Below, piece by piece: positions 48,801-59,440 of a stretch of 64,000 bases of DNA. Positions within the stretch are counted from its first letter, which is position 1. Each line of letters starts with the position of its first letter. The notes under the pieces are model-generated. The model searched no databases. It was given only the letters and a program-made list of their open reading frames with translations, and had not been told where the DNA came from. The translations under genes were made by a program, and so were the position numbers. The stretch comes from Bolinopsis microptera (taxonomy: Eukaryota; Ctenophora; Tentaculata; Lobata; Bolinopsidae), in NCBI RefSeq assembly GCF_026151205.1, contig NC_087072.1, forward strand, positions 6,062,084-6,126,083, given 5' to 3'.

Positions 48801-50267
48801 CTTCAATTTACAGAATTGACTAAGCATTGTATTTTGCGCACATATAAAATCAAAAGTTTATAACTAAAAACACCTAAAATCGAATAAAAAAACTGAAACA
48901 AAATCCTTAGAAATAGACAAGAAACTTACATCTGAATCTAAGATTTGGTCTTCAACAACATCTTGAGGTAAGTCACAGTAATCAGCTATCTTATCAAATA
49001 ACCATCCATGTCGAGCGTCAATCTGTTGGGTCATAATCTCATAAAATCAACTACACTAGAGCACTAGTTGCAACTACAATAGCAACAAGAGAGACGTTTT
49101 AAATCGTACAACGCGGGTAAAGGGCTTGATTTGAGTTGAACTGATAAGAGTTTGGGAGAAGGTGTATCAGCTATAGACCATCACTAAGATATTAATTAAT
49201 CAGTAGGAGATATGGTTCAAGGTGGGCATAAATATCAATCAATAGTTGCTATATCGGTCAATCACAGCTCAAATAAGTCTTGTCGATTAAATTAAAATGA
49301 TATATTGAAGCACTGGCTATCGCGATAATAAGCAACCCACGTCTCAAATTTGTGGGAACTTACATAAAAGGAATATATATAATACCTGTTGTCGCTTAAT
49401 ATCCCGGCTAGCTTTAGTAGCCTTCATTAAGTCCTTGACGACATCTCCGGTGATCACAGACTTTCGTTGCTGAAATGAACCACGTTAGTTGTACATACTA
49501 CCACTAATACTGGTAATGAACTGCGTTCTTAGTCGCTGCAAACCTGTGTTCACACCGTACTTCAACTGATCTGTTATTCATTTCAGTGATGGATAATGGA
49601 TAATGAATATTATGCAGTCAAGTTGGCCCTGGTTGTTCGGTGTTATGCCTAGCAACAGTTTATTGGGATATTCTAGAACGTCCGGCAATCGCATACCTAA
49701 TCACCAAACAAATTATGGTAACCATAGCAACAAGATTACCAATACCCAAGTTCTAGGGTGAGATTCACGTCCCCTATCGCCCAGTTTGTAAGAGTGAAGT
49801 GGACCTTGTGGATGGTAACAACAACTGGTATCAAGTACCAGTAGTAGTTGAAGTAACAGGAGTTATATTTCTAATTGATTTACCGGTGGTATCCAACTGG
49901 AACTATACATTAAGCAATCTGTATTATACAGTCGTTCATGTGTAACATAGAATGTTACGGAAATACTACACTGAGCCAGTAGAAAAACAGCAGGTTTTCA
50001 AAAAACCAGGCGTGATAATGAGGAACTTACAAATTTAGGAGGAGCTATAACGGAGATACGAGATGATACAGGGAGGGGGGATATAGTGTCCACTGGAGGC
50101 TTAACGCGGGGAGGTGGCTCCATTATCGACACCTTCTTCGGCTCTTTCTTCTCTTTATTTTCGGAGATTGACACTTTCTTCTCCTTCTTCTCTTTGTTCT
50201 CTGATATTGACGCCTTCCTATCTTTCTTCGCTGACGTCGACATCTTCTTTTCCGACTTCGCTGACAT
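30814..50267 (-). CDS. Axonemal outer-arm dynein heavy chain, DNAH5/DNAH8 type
   Basis: This is a microtubule motor of the ciliary outer dynein arm. I resolve common exons at 49386-49469, 48930-49022, 45911-46120, 45530-45744, 45280-45350, 44948-45113, 44494-44806, 43873-44352, 43562-43662, 43211-43439, 42868-43035, 31665-42716, 31408-31520, 31115-31283 and 30814-30948. All junctions are GT-AG and stay in frame. They give 4532 residues, or 4611 with the N-terminal block at 50031-50267, close to human DNAH5 (about 4620). P-loops are GPAGTGKTE (AAA1, about 39180), GPSGAGKTS (AAA2, about 38335), GESGTAKTV (AAA3, about 37360) and GVGGSGKQS (AAA4, about 36265). Tail, linker and C-terminus ([19 protein letters not shown]) match DNAH5/8. 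I cannot decide between DNAH5 and DNAH8 orthology; it may predate their split. Confidence 0.95.
31665..42716 (-). other. Giant 11,052-nt internal exon of the dynein gene
   Basis: It is bounded by an acceptor (TATTTCAG before GTTCCTGC) and a donor (CCTCAG before GTAATT). It codes for 3684 residues without a break, from the tail through all six AAA modules, the stalk and most of the C-terminal region. Flanking exons on both sides are 71-480 nt. The Met codon at 42674 inside this exon is not the gene start, because the frame continues through the acceptor into the exon at 42868-43035. Confidence 0.9.
46596..48281 (+). CDS. CR1/L2-like non-LTR reverse transcriptase, 561 aa
   Basis: An uninterrupted 561-codon frame on the strand opposite the host dynein. 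The RT motifs are in order: [48 protein letters not shown] (first catalytic Asp), [20 protein letters not shown], and the FADDT active site. Then come the thumb and the C-terminal segment with [15 protein letters not shown] and [20 protein letters not shown], typical of CR1/L2-group elements. The apurinic endonuclease and any ORF1 are missing, so this is a 5'-truncated copy. The lack of stops suggests a young insertion. The clade assignment rests on motif style only. Confidence 0.85.
   Translation: MKSQGLPQGLDSGFNELSFTRKDIIEALGELDPYSAAPDGEIPARILTACKEQLADPLTLLWQESFSSGYIPAELKTQYITPIYKKGDRTDPANYRPVSLTSHIIKTFERVIRKNLVRHLEENMMINTNQHGFRKKRSCMTQLLSHIEQIYKSLNNDEEVDVIYLDFAKAFDKVDHAVLLAKLGRYGIGGQALRWIKEFLLNRKQTVVVEGRKSSFQPVASGVPQGTVLGPILFILYINDLLNSISYSNGFSFADDTTLIGAIRGMSSVELLQDDLNIVIEWSRVNNMELHEQKFEVVNYPLNGSKALRELPFYPETVEYTTPKGHTISPQETVRDLGVYVSSSRSWGPHIEKTVQGARKMAAWTLSAFRDRSQVVMLTLYKSMVRSKLEYCCPVWNPTKVTEIQKLETVQRSFTRKISGCRDLQYWDRLKKLKLMSLQRRRERYSIIHVWKILNEHAPNDTGFEFKSHQRHGIKAEIPAMNKNAQLSVRTDYDNSFRVRAAQLFNVLPSELRSITLLDSFKVGLGRFMEQYPDTPPVPGYTPTNDNSMLSWRRTHSMQLS
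48464..48683 (+). repeat. (ACTATT)n hexanucleotide, ~37 copies
   Basis: A nearly perfect 220-bp hexanucleotide run starts about 180 bp after the RT stop. CR1/L2-like elements end in short tandem repeats, so this is probably the 3' tail of the retroelement, later expanded. Open frames through it (Asn-Ser or Leu-Leu repeats) are artefacts. Confidence 0.9.
50031..50267 (-). CDS. Dynein candidate N-terminal exon c (79 aa, Lys/Glu/Ser-rich)
   Basis: The ATG at 50267 opens [31 protein letters not shown] block follows twice, then a Pro/Val-rich stretch ending IAPPKF, and a donor (GTAAGT) in phase 0. It joins in frame to the common exon starting QRKSVITGD at 49469. An in-frame TAG sits at 50298-50300. 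That either confirms this ATG as a start or is the last triplet of an acceptor preceded by a moderately pyrimidine-rich tract. Confidence 0.7.
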
Positions 50268-51698
50268 GTGGCTCAGATTCAAGAGTCGTGCACCCAACTA
50301 TTCATTTGTAGGACTTGATAAGAAGTAAAGTTGAGAAACACATAACTTATAGAAACTTGGCTGAGCGATAGAATGAATACGTCAAACGAAACCTACCAAC
50401 TCTACGACAGAGGTCACCGAAAAAAGGATTGACAAATGACAAGCCTAATGTAATGATGGAAATGAAAGGGTCAGCAGGAGACAAAGTGAGTACAAGGAAT
50501 AGTGATTATAATGATGGTGGGATTATAAAGCTCCACCATATACAATAAAATCAAGGAACCGTCAAGTTGATCGCGGCTCCCGTTCCGTTACTCCGTTATC
50601 AATCAACTATTTAGTGGCATTTAGTTGCCATAGCGCCCCAAACAGGCGTCAGGCATTTATCTTTAATCAACATTGAACAATATATCCCCCAATATAATTC
50701 ACCACACATATTACTGATACTATAATTCCGATTCTCCAGAATGTGGATATCACTGAACCTCTCATCTACTTGTACTTAAATCTCCGTTACAAAATACAAG
50801 TTACGTCACGTTGTTACAGCTGATCTGGTTATGTAATTTGTGACGGGAACACAGTATCAAGCTGTATGTCGTTGCTTGGTCTGGATACAGGTTGCCATGG
50901 TAACACGGTAAATACACATAACAAGCTGGTAAATAATGATTATGTAGTGATTGTCCCAGCTTCAAGATATTATAGTGTCCGTGCACTGTACTGTCAATAA
51001 ACCAACAAACACTTTACAAGTGAAGAAATTACTGTTTCAGAAGGTATAACTCTCGTTACTAGTATTTAGGCGGAATACTGTGGATGTTAATTGGTGATTA
51101 AAGTTCTTAACTGTGATGTAGGTTATAAAGCACTGATCTCTAGAGAGGACGTAGTTAATAGAGGAACAATTATCAGCAGTCTAACGAAGTAACGAGATGT
51201 AATATCGAAATTGTATTGGACAGCTGATTAGTGGCATTAGATTAAGAAAGTTAGTAGCCTAGAGAGAATAAAATAGTAATTGCCCTAACTTGCATTAGCC
51301 GTATTAAGAGTCGCAAAACTATAGTTATATTTACTGTACCACCCACTACCATTACACACAAATAACACCCTGTCTTGGCGTCCTTCATGAAGTTAGGGGC
51401 CGTTATACAAATTATAATTATAACACTAATGGCCGTGTTCCAAATAAGACGACGAGGCGGCGAATGAAAGCCCAAAAGCAGAAGTAAACATCGAGAGAAT
51501 ATTCAAGAGAACGGGGAGTTCAAAAAGCTTAAGTGGAACAATGTTAAGACATTTAGAACCCGTTTAAACGGCATTTATTGGCAGTTAAAGCGCTCGACAT
51601 GTAACTGTTACATCAGTTCATTGTGTAGAGGTTAGGTTTGGTCGCCAGATTTACGGGTGTAGAAGTTGAGGAATGTAACTTGATAGTAAAATACTCAC

Positions 51699-51878
51699 CC
51701 CTGATTTAGTGACGGACTTGACAGACTTGACAGGCTCTGGAACCAGCTCGATGAGCGCTGGGACAGGCTCTGGGACAAGCTCTGGAAGCTTGAGAAGCTC
51801 TGGGACAGGCTCTGGGACCGGCTTGACAGGCTCAACAAGTTTTGGGAGCTTGACAAGCTCTGGTTCAAGAGCAGACAT
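51699..51878 (-). CDS. Dynein candidate N-terminal exon b (60 aa, Pro-Glu-Val-Leu repeats)
   Basis: The ATG at 51878 opens MSALEPELVKLPKL and runs through PEPVPELLKLPELVPEPVP-type repeats to SVTKSG, then a GTGAGT donor in phase 0. It is compatible with the common exon at 49469. A T-rich tract ending GTGTAG lies 9 nt upstream in phase, so it could be an internal exon instead of a first exon. The composition resembles an extensible Pro/Glu-rich linker. No domain is recognised. Confidence 0.6.
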
Positions 51879-52844
51879 ATACAACAACTACACGAACAAA
51901 CAAACAGACATTTCGAAATGCTGATTATTTAAAAGTGGAATACCTACGTACAAAATATTCTGAGTACCATCACTTTATTACTTTACACAAATTTGTTACC
52001 ATGGCAACGTGCTCCTGTTCCCCTAACACGAATGATATGTTTACTATTTCACTATCTGGAGCTATGTTAACTGATTTAAAAACCTGCAGGTCCTTTATAT
52101 AAGCGTTTTAAGTGTATTACTAGAGTACAGTGAAGCTTCACCAGAACTGCCAGGTAACAACACGAGACCTCACTTATCAGTGACAATTGGCGGTTACAAA
52201 ATTCAGAGACTGTTACGGGACGGGAAACCAAAGATGAAACAAAGAATAAGGAACGGTAACGAATAATGGGGGAGTAAACTGGACTATAAAAGCAGCGAAA
52301 CTCCGGCTGTGTTACTAAGGATGTGCCCTGGCCCAGAGTCTAATTCTTCGTGGTGTCCTGGTGACCAAACTGCCTTTTATTTAATCCAATTAGACGACTT
52401 ATCATACTAGGTATAAGGGAATATATTCTGAAAGCTGAACTTGCACAAAACAAATCGATTGTCTGGCTGGCCTTGCAATATTTAGTTTACCAATTGTGTA
52501 GGGTGGTGTCAAATAACAGTTGCCCTGGTTACAGCGGAATGATAAATAAGTATATCCCCCATTTGTAAGTTTACCAACGTTTATTGGGTTATTAGTCGGG
52601 CGGCCTGATTCAATAAATCAAAGGACTTTATTAGACAAATCCTGGTTATTCTATTTAACCTACTCAATGTCTGATTAAAGGACAAAGTCGCATAATGAGC
52701 CCTGGAATGGGCAATAATAGAGTTCTTGAAGGGATGAAAATTGAACTCATATTAACCAGAACATCGAATTATCGTGTGCAAGTACGCAGATGTTATCGAG
52801 ATAACTAATCTTTGTAATTGATTAAAGAAACAAAAGTTACTTAC

Positions 52845-53109
52845 AGTGGTGGTTGCACCCTTTTGAACATTAGCGGCTCTGTTACCGATTGTTCGTCTCT
52901 GGTATCTTCGACCTGTAGTCGGCAACCCTGGCCCTGTCAAGATTGGATGTGAACTGTGGTCATTTGAAATGCAGCATTAATCGAATAAGTACCGGTCATG
53001 ATGTTGGGAACTGTTGTCAAACTGAGTCAAGAGAGAATTAAAACTTATTAAATCAATTTATAAAGGAAGAAGAGTACTTACGTCCGCTGCTACGTTGCGA
53101 GTCGGACAT
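52845..53109 (-). CDS. Dynein candidate N-terminal exons a1 and a2 (39 aa, basic)
   Basis: The ATG at 53109 starts a 28-nt exon (53082-53109, donor GTAAGT). It joins an 89-nt exon (52845-52933, acceptor TTGACAG, donor GTAAGT) to give MSDSQRSSGRPGLPTTGRRY and on to GATTT. It ends in phase 0, so it can splice to the common exon at 49469 or to exons b or c. The segment is strongly basic. It may instead belong to a separate small gene, but no alternative downstream exon is evident. Confidence 0.55.
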
Positions 53110-54714
53110 GGCTCAGTAGTTCCGATGTCTTTGTTTGAGGATTCTGCTCTCTTGCTTTTCGAACATGCAATCCTAACACAATAATATAACGTTTAGAGAA
53201 TACGGTATGATTGACAGTTTGATTGTAACAGATCAAAGCCCAACCCAAGCGGCCCCCATGGGACACTGTTTTAGTCGTGCAATCGGTAACTAATGATAGC
53301 GTAGAGGGGGTCTAAATCATTTTCCTAGCCATCAACTGGGAACTCTAATCGGCAAAATCCTATGACAACATAGTCTGATTAGACAGCAATACAACTGATC
53401 CTACAACTTAACTTTATAATGACCACTTGTCAAGAGTAAGTCCTGGTGTAATGACAAACGTTCAGAAGTCACTATATTCAACACGTAAGCAAAAAGTCTA
53501 ATAAAAAACTAAGCAATATATTTCGCGATCAGCTTGAGCAGAAAGCTGACATGCAATATACAGCATTGTCATGGCGACTGCACAACTGTTATCATGTAAA
53601 ACAAGTCACATGATAGGGTGTCATGTGACTTTAGATTTATTGCAAGTAGATTTTAAGACGGCAATGTGCATGTTTTGATATGCAAATTTCATGGCTGACG
53701 GAGCTACTTGGGTCTAGGTTCCAATAGTTTATGTTTACTTCAAACACTATGTTGGAGGCTTGTACTTTATCAACAAACCAAATAATTATACATTTTATTA
53801 AGAACTCGTACTACAACCCGCAGAAACCAGTGCATTAATTAGTCAGTTTTATTCTGTCGCAGTCTTCATAATATATGTAACAATTACCACAGTGTTCGAG
53901 CTTTCCATTTAGAATTAAAACAAGTCTGTATGCGACAGACTTTAAAAATAGACTTTAGAATATCACCGGAGAGGGGTAGTGACTAGTGACAATCCCCACT
54001 ATTTTTAGTGATATTCTACTGCTCCCTTACATTTCATCCCGATTACCACAAACTTAGATTTATCAACTTAAACGAAGTCAAATCTGTTTTGCAATAGTTT
54101 TTATGATTTTGGATTTTTTTAAAAGTAATAATAATACAAATTATTTTGAGGATTCTGGAGTTCGTTACAATACAATAATTTGTTATTCATGTGGGATTCC
54201 TCGCTCATTCTCACCCACTGCTTTGAAGAGTCATTACTCTTACTTCAAAGGTATTTTACACGATTTTTTATGAAGATTTGAGGTGTTTGATATTTTAATC
54301 GATTTCACGGCGAAGACTATATTTTAGTAGTTATCGTGATATATCATGAAGTATGAACACATGATTTTTCGCCCACAATACTATTCGTCTTCAAAATGAT
54401 TGAAGGGGTGTTCCCTGTTTCATATTAGTATAATAATCTTTATATTATTAGCTTTATATTACTGCTTTGTAATGATATATCTGTTCTCGAGTTCGAGTAA
54501 ATCTTCAGTAAAAGTAAAACTCATTAATCAGGAATTCGATCGCAGTATCAACTTTCAAACCAGATGGATTCCCTGGGTTAATTTGTTCAAAGAACTGAAT
54601 TATTTGTGTAAATAAACTTTGAGTAAATTTATCCAATAAAATAGATACCAGCTAGCAATTTTACAAATTTCGATTCTGGATGCCAAAGATACATTTTAAG
54701 CTTGTAACTGTGAG
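53110..54714. other. Intergenic region between dynein and GPCR
   Basis: AT-rich with no host exon or repeat that I can support. It must contain the dynein promoter (if exon a1 is the first) and the GPCR 3' UTR. Confidence 0.5.
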
Positions 54715-55737
54715 TCATAACGGTTGAACCGTCAAGAAGATCACTTTCACGCCTACTCTCGACCTTTGTCCCTTAAAATAGTTCCAAAACTTCCGAGCAG
54801 TTTCACAAATAATCTCCCGAAAACTTGTGATCGTAAAGATGTAAATGAGTGGATTAGCAGCGTAATTAAGATAAAGCAAGTTGTGTGAGATCTGATAAAG
54901 CAGATGAAACCAGCCAGGAAACTTGGTCTCGTCAACCAAAACAGTTTGGGTAACCGCAGTAACAGCATAAGGGAGGTAGGATACTGTAAACACAGTTGAA
55001 ACAAGAAGTAGGGTTCTGATTGTCTGTTTCTGGACACCTCTGACCCGGTGTATGTGGCAAAACAGGAGGATAGTGGTTACCACTATGACGAAGAGGGGGA
55101 TAAGGATCACTATAACTGTTGTCGTGACAACCATGATCCATCTGACTATATTGTCTGTGTATACCGGCATACATTCATAAGTCAGATGCTGGTATGTCAT
55201 GTCTAGATTGCTCGTGCCAAGCAGAAAAGCTGTTTTTGTGAAGCTGAGGGAGATGGATACAAACCAAATAGTGGCAACAATCACGTGACCATACCTGGCA
55301 GATCTAAATTTAGCTCTGAGAGGTGATTTCAGTGTCACCAACTTGTTGATATTTAGAAAACACAGCAGATAGACATCAGCGGAAATAAAGCAGTATCCAG
55401 TGTACAACAAAACAACACACCATCGTTCATTAAACGATTCGTTTACCGCCATAATGCTGCCCAAAACTGACATCATGTAGATTGAATACCCAATATCTGC
55501 CACTGATAGGTTCCTGATTATAATGACTGAAGTTTTGTCAAGTTTTATTCTACCACTTCTACATATCATCAGCACAAGTATGTTTCCAATCACATCAAGT
55601 AGGATCGCAACAAGTGTCCAAGCTCCCATGAGGTATCTGATGTGATCTGGAGATCTCGGTAGGTATCCTAGCTTTTCACCTGTTGTTCCCGCTTTCATCT
55701 TACGAAATTTGCAAAAGATAACGCAATTTTTGATCAA
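54715..55737 (-). CDS. Rhodopsin-class (class A) G protein-coupled receptor, orphan
   Basis: A seven-helix receptor of 340 residues in a single exon. TM1 has the GN of DVIGNILVLM, and TM2 has LSVADIG with Asp 2.50. TM3 begins at ERWCVVLL with the disulfide Cys, and its partner is in YECMPVYTDN of the second loop. TM4 has W in IVATIWFVS. TM5 has Pro in ILIPLFVIV. TM6 has SYLPYAV in place of the CWxP box, and TM7 has NPLIY. The E/DRY motif at the end of TM3 is replaced by NINK, so G-protein switching may be atypical. The start could be the first Met or the Met at residue 14 (MKAGTTGEK). Intronless orphan receptors of this kind are common in invertebrates. The ligand is unknown. Confidence 0.88.
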   Translation of the reverse strand: MIKNCVIFCKFRKMKAGTTGEKLGYLPRSPDHIRYLMGAWTLVAILLDVIGNILVLMICRSGRIKLDKTSVIIIRNLSVADIGYSIYMMSVLGSIMAVNESFNERWCVVLLYTGYCFISADVYLLCFLNINKLVTLKSPLRAKFRSARYGHVIVATIWFVSISLSFTKTAFLLGTSNLDMTYQHLTYECMPVYTDNIVRWIMVVTTTVIVILIPLFVIVVTTILLFCHIHRVRGVQKQTIRTLLLVSTVFTVSYLPYAVTAVTQTVLVDETKFPGWFHLLYQISHNLLYLNYAANPLIYIFTITSFREIICETARKFWNYFKGQRSRVGVKVIFLTVQPL

Positions 55738-58584
55738 TATTCAATTGATAAAAACAAACTAGCCTGCAAGCTCATGTAAGCTTAAGGAGATGAGGATCTA
55801 AAAGGATACTCTAAAGTGAAACTAAGAGGAGCAACTGTAACAGACGTCCGTCTGTTTAGTGAGGCTTGTTAGCATGTATTGTGACTTGTATCCTTGACTT
55901 GACACCTACTGTCTAACAGGATGAGAAGATACAGAGCCACCCACCTGTTGTGTACACCAAAGCTGGGTAATTGGGAGCTTAATTGACATTTTGTGATGGT
56001 TCATTAGTTATCAAATAATGGTATTTGTCATCTGAAGTCATCTCTGATAGCTGCGATAACACCTGGTGGTCATTTGAATCAGTTATCGATAAGTAATTTA
56101 GTAACTGGTATGATCCTAATAGTCGTATTTGTTTGTCATGTTTGATGTATTAAATATTCATATATAATGATCAATCTTAATAAATGAAGCACCAATCCTT
56201 TGAACACTACTATGTAATATATAATTCGAGATAAACAATAAAGAAGAAGTCGGATGAGTAGCTGAAGATGCTGAAGTGCTCGCTCAAGCATTGAAGCTTT
56301 ATATCTGCATTTTCTGCTTAGCCAGAAATGCTTGGACTTACATGAAAAAATCTTACAGTCTAGCATAGAGAAAACTCTAATGGAGAGGTATTGCACCCCT
56401 AGTGTTAAGGAAATCTCAGAGAAGACCAATTTTGTAATGTACAGAAGATATATTCAATTAGGGACAGATACCATGTAATTTCTTCTTCTATGATTGTAAG
56501 CAAAAGGAGGTTCACTAATTATAAGTTTTTTAATCCAATGAGTCGTGGTCAAATTCAGAATAAGAACTGTTGTGGATTATGAATATTAACCAGCTATGTA
56601 GAAAGCAACATGAAAAGCAATTGCTTAATTCTGGAAAAATGTGAAAGTTACCTAGACAACCCAAGTGGTAAGAATGGTATCCAACATTTAATGGGCAGCT
56701 GCAAAATTTGCATGCAGAGAATCAATTTACTATAATGTCATATAAGGACAAGGATATTTAAAGGATTGCTAGTATTTTATGTATTTGTTTTCACTTCTGC
56801 ACGTTTAGGCAGTTGCTCTTGTGACCAGAGTTTTAGAGTTATATATATATATATATATATGAGCCTAATATTAGTAAAGCAGACAAAGAAAAGGCTATGG
56901 AAGCTAGAGAGGGGTTCTACCAGACCCAATTGAAAACCCTTGAACGGTTTGGGGGTATGAACACCCTTGATAGTAACCATCTACTTTTTAAATCTGCCGG
57001 AGCTTAGTTTTAGTTTTAGTATATTTTGTAGATTTTATTTAGTTATACCATTATTCCAGAGACGTGCATATAACATTTTTTACTTAAGTATAAATTTTAC
57101 AGGTTTTTGTTGTGATTTTAAGTGATTTTCCGAGAATCAGTTATCAGTATTTAGATAAGAGATAAGATAAGAGTACATTTTTAACGGCTTTCAGTTTCTT
57201 TTTTAAATTTCAGTTCATCAGATTTTCCCACTGCTTTTAGTTTGTATTTATTCTCAATTGTATATGATTCGTATTTGTTGTAGTTACTTTAATGATATAA
57301 TTTCTCAGAATTGATGTAAATAAACGATGCAAAGATTTTCGAAGATCTAATCACAACCGCTTTCTTTTATTGTGTAGAAGTCCAGCCATGAAATATATAT
57401 ATATAATATATAATGTCATCTTTGTCTGTTCAACAAGAAATACTGCCGCTTTTCTTTTGTGGATGGCTGCTCAATTTCCCGATCAGTGATGGTGTATCTA
57501 TACTAATGATCTCAAGATGTTTGTTTGTCTGTTCACGTGTAATTTCCAAACGGCTTAATCAAGAAAACGATAAGAGTTACGGGCTGGTTTTTGTTGGTAT
57601 AGTGCCGACAAAACTCTGACTAAGCCAAATGATAAGGTTTTTTAAATCGGCCAGTGGTAAGTGGTTTAATTGATCATTTTGTGTGACCCAAATGTGATAC
57701 TAAAGTGTCTCACATACTGTCCCTCTCTACCACTCTTGCTCTCTCTCCCCATAACAGATTTGCAATATACAATTATGTAATTTGGCAGTGTACCTCAAGA
57801 TTGGCTATCAAGTATTACTATAAGATATATGAGGGGCATTCCGAATTAAATTGCGGTCTGTTTGGACTGAGTGATTTCATACTTTCGCACCAGTTTAACT
57901 ACGAAAATGTAATGCATGTTTTTGAATATAATAGGCAGGTTTATACTTTTGGATTTCAGCTGCGATAGTGAGGTCCCGGCCGTAGGCACGGTTACACTAT
58001 TTTATCATATTCCATATAACCTGGTGACCCCAGGCATTAGTGTTCATAAGCATGCAGATATGGTGGATTGACAGGTCGAGCGCTGCTCAGCTAATTCCAT
58101 ACTGGAATCAGCCGACCGCCACTAAATTATATCTTCCAATTCAATTCCATAAATTAATGCCTAGTGGGATATATACATGGTGAAAATGAACAACTTACTT
58201 GATCAGTTCAGCGCTGCGTACCAACAATAATTTAATTCAGAATGTCATGCAAAATAACTTTGTTTTGATTTATAATGAAAAGCTCTAATATATCAGAAGC
58301 TTGAAAATTTAATCACTACTGGAGTTCGGGATCATGTGAAACTCTCTGTAAAATGTTTTTTATGAACTGCACAGTTTTTGTAGTCTCCAAGAAGCCTGGT
58401 ACGAAGAGGTTTTACTGATTTCAGAAAAAATACAAACGAGTTATCACAGAGTCTTCCCTGAACTAAAAAAACTTTTCCTGGTCTAAGGCCAGGATGAAGT
58501 AGTATCGGAGAAAAAAATCTATTATCACTGCTCATTGAGACGAAAGCTTAAAAACGACACCCCATGGATCGATGTTGGAAGTTA
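55738..58584. other. Gene-free AT-rich region
   Basis: Open frames are short and unlike any family I know. TA runs lie at about 56838-56860 and 57396-57412. About 58020-58260 shares short blocks with 735-797, 20865-20935 and 23855-23900 (GACCCCAGGC, CCAACAATAA, AAAATAACTTTG), so this part belongs to the dispersed repeat set. Confidence 0.5.
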
Positions 58585-58656
58585 GCCACTGTAGCTCAGT
58601 GGTTAGAGCACTGCTCTCGTACAGCAGGGGTCACGAGTTCGAATCTAGTCAGTGTT
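58585..58656 (+). tRNA. tRNA-Thr(CGU)-like sequence, probably pseudogene or SINE head
   Basis: A cloverleaf can be drawn: acceptor GCCACTG with CAGTGTT (one mismatch), D stem GCTC/GAGC, anticodon stem CTGCT/AGCAG with loop CTCGTAC (anticodon CGT), and T stem ACGAG/CTAGT (one mismatch) around TTCGAAT. The A box (TAGCTCAGTGG) and B box (AGTTCGAATCT) are recognisable. The two stem mismatches, no visible T-run just after it, and a following GC-rich tail make a tRNA pseudogene or tRNA-derived SINE more likely than a working tRNA. Confidence 0.5.
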
Positions 58657-59440
58657 TTGTTCGTGGAATCGGTGGCCCAGCGTCAGCTGGTTTATTTGTA
58701 ATCGGAAGATTGTATGTTTTTTCGTTGGTTTATGCAACGGTGAAATGGTGCCACTTGCTCTATCTAGAGCCCTTGCGCTTGCAGTATATAGCGCGCGCCC
58801 GCCTCACTTGTGAAACAAGCGCGCCCGCAGTGGCGCGAAAGCACATGGTTAGGTGAATGGTGCCACGGCCTCAGAATAATGATGATCAATCACAAAACGG
58901 AAACGGTGATTCATTATTGAAAGTTAAATAAAGAAAGCCGAGACACGAGAGGCCTTGCCGAAATAATAAAAACCGTCAATCCTAGCTGTAATGAGTTCCT
59001 TTAATTAAATAGACTGTGTCCATGTCGTAGTGGTATTTTAAACTTTATTTGTTTATTTACGTATTTAACGGGTGATATAACTCGTAAAATATTTGTTTCA
59101 AATATTAGTCGACGAGTCCAACTCGGCGCGCGTCCTGGTAGGTTGATATAAAGTATAAACGAAATTAAACCTCAAATTTACGTATATGAAGAGGATGATA
59201 ATTAATCACTCTACAGTCGACTGTCACGTGACAAAAACGCCGTGATTTCATTGGTTAACCTAATAACGCGCCGCAGATCTCTATAAACACAAATTATTCA
59301 TCGCGCGTGCAGTAAACTCAAATTAAGTCCTAATTTGTTACCGAAATTTGGCAACAATCAACATCATGGCACAATTAAGTCACATGCCCAGTAAATTGCT
59401 AATCAAATGTACGGCACTTATACAGTCTACAGTGTATGAA
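58657..59440. other. Spacer with dispersed repeats
   Basis: About 59065-59145 is an inverted copy of 40-125, and 59193-59240 resembles the complement of 585-625 (both contain CACTCTACAGTCGA and CACGTGAC). There is no host gene. Confidence 0.6.

Larger units (their letters stand above)
46121..48929. other. Dynein intron carrying a retroelement
   Basis: A 2.8-kb intron between the exons ending at 48930 and starting at 46120, in phase 0. It contains the antisense RT ORF, its hexanucleotide tail and, near 46150-46192, a short run of GCTAGCTTA-type repeats. Confidence 0.85.

Noticed and set aside
54400-54615. Plus-strand frame with a hydrophobic N-terminus resembling a type II membrane anchor
   Set aside because: It begins at TTG straight after an in-frame TGA, has no upstream ATG, no visible acceptor and no recognisable enzyme domain downstream.
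56136-56429. Minus-strand 97-codon frame near the GPCR
   Set aside because: AT-rich, no motif, no splice or start evidence; looks like a chance ORF.
57413-57968. Two short plus-strand frames (68 and 87 codons)
   Set aside because: No recognisable domain and no supporting splice or regulatory signal; more likely old repeat DNA.
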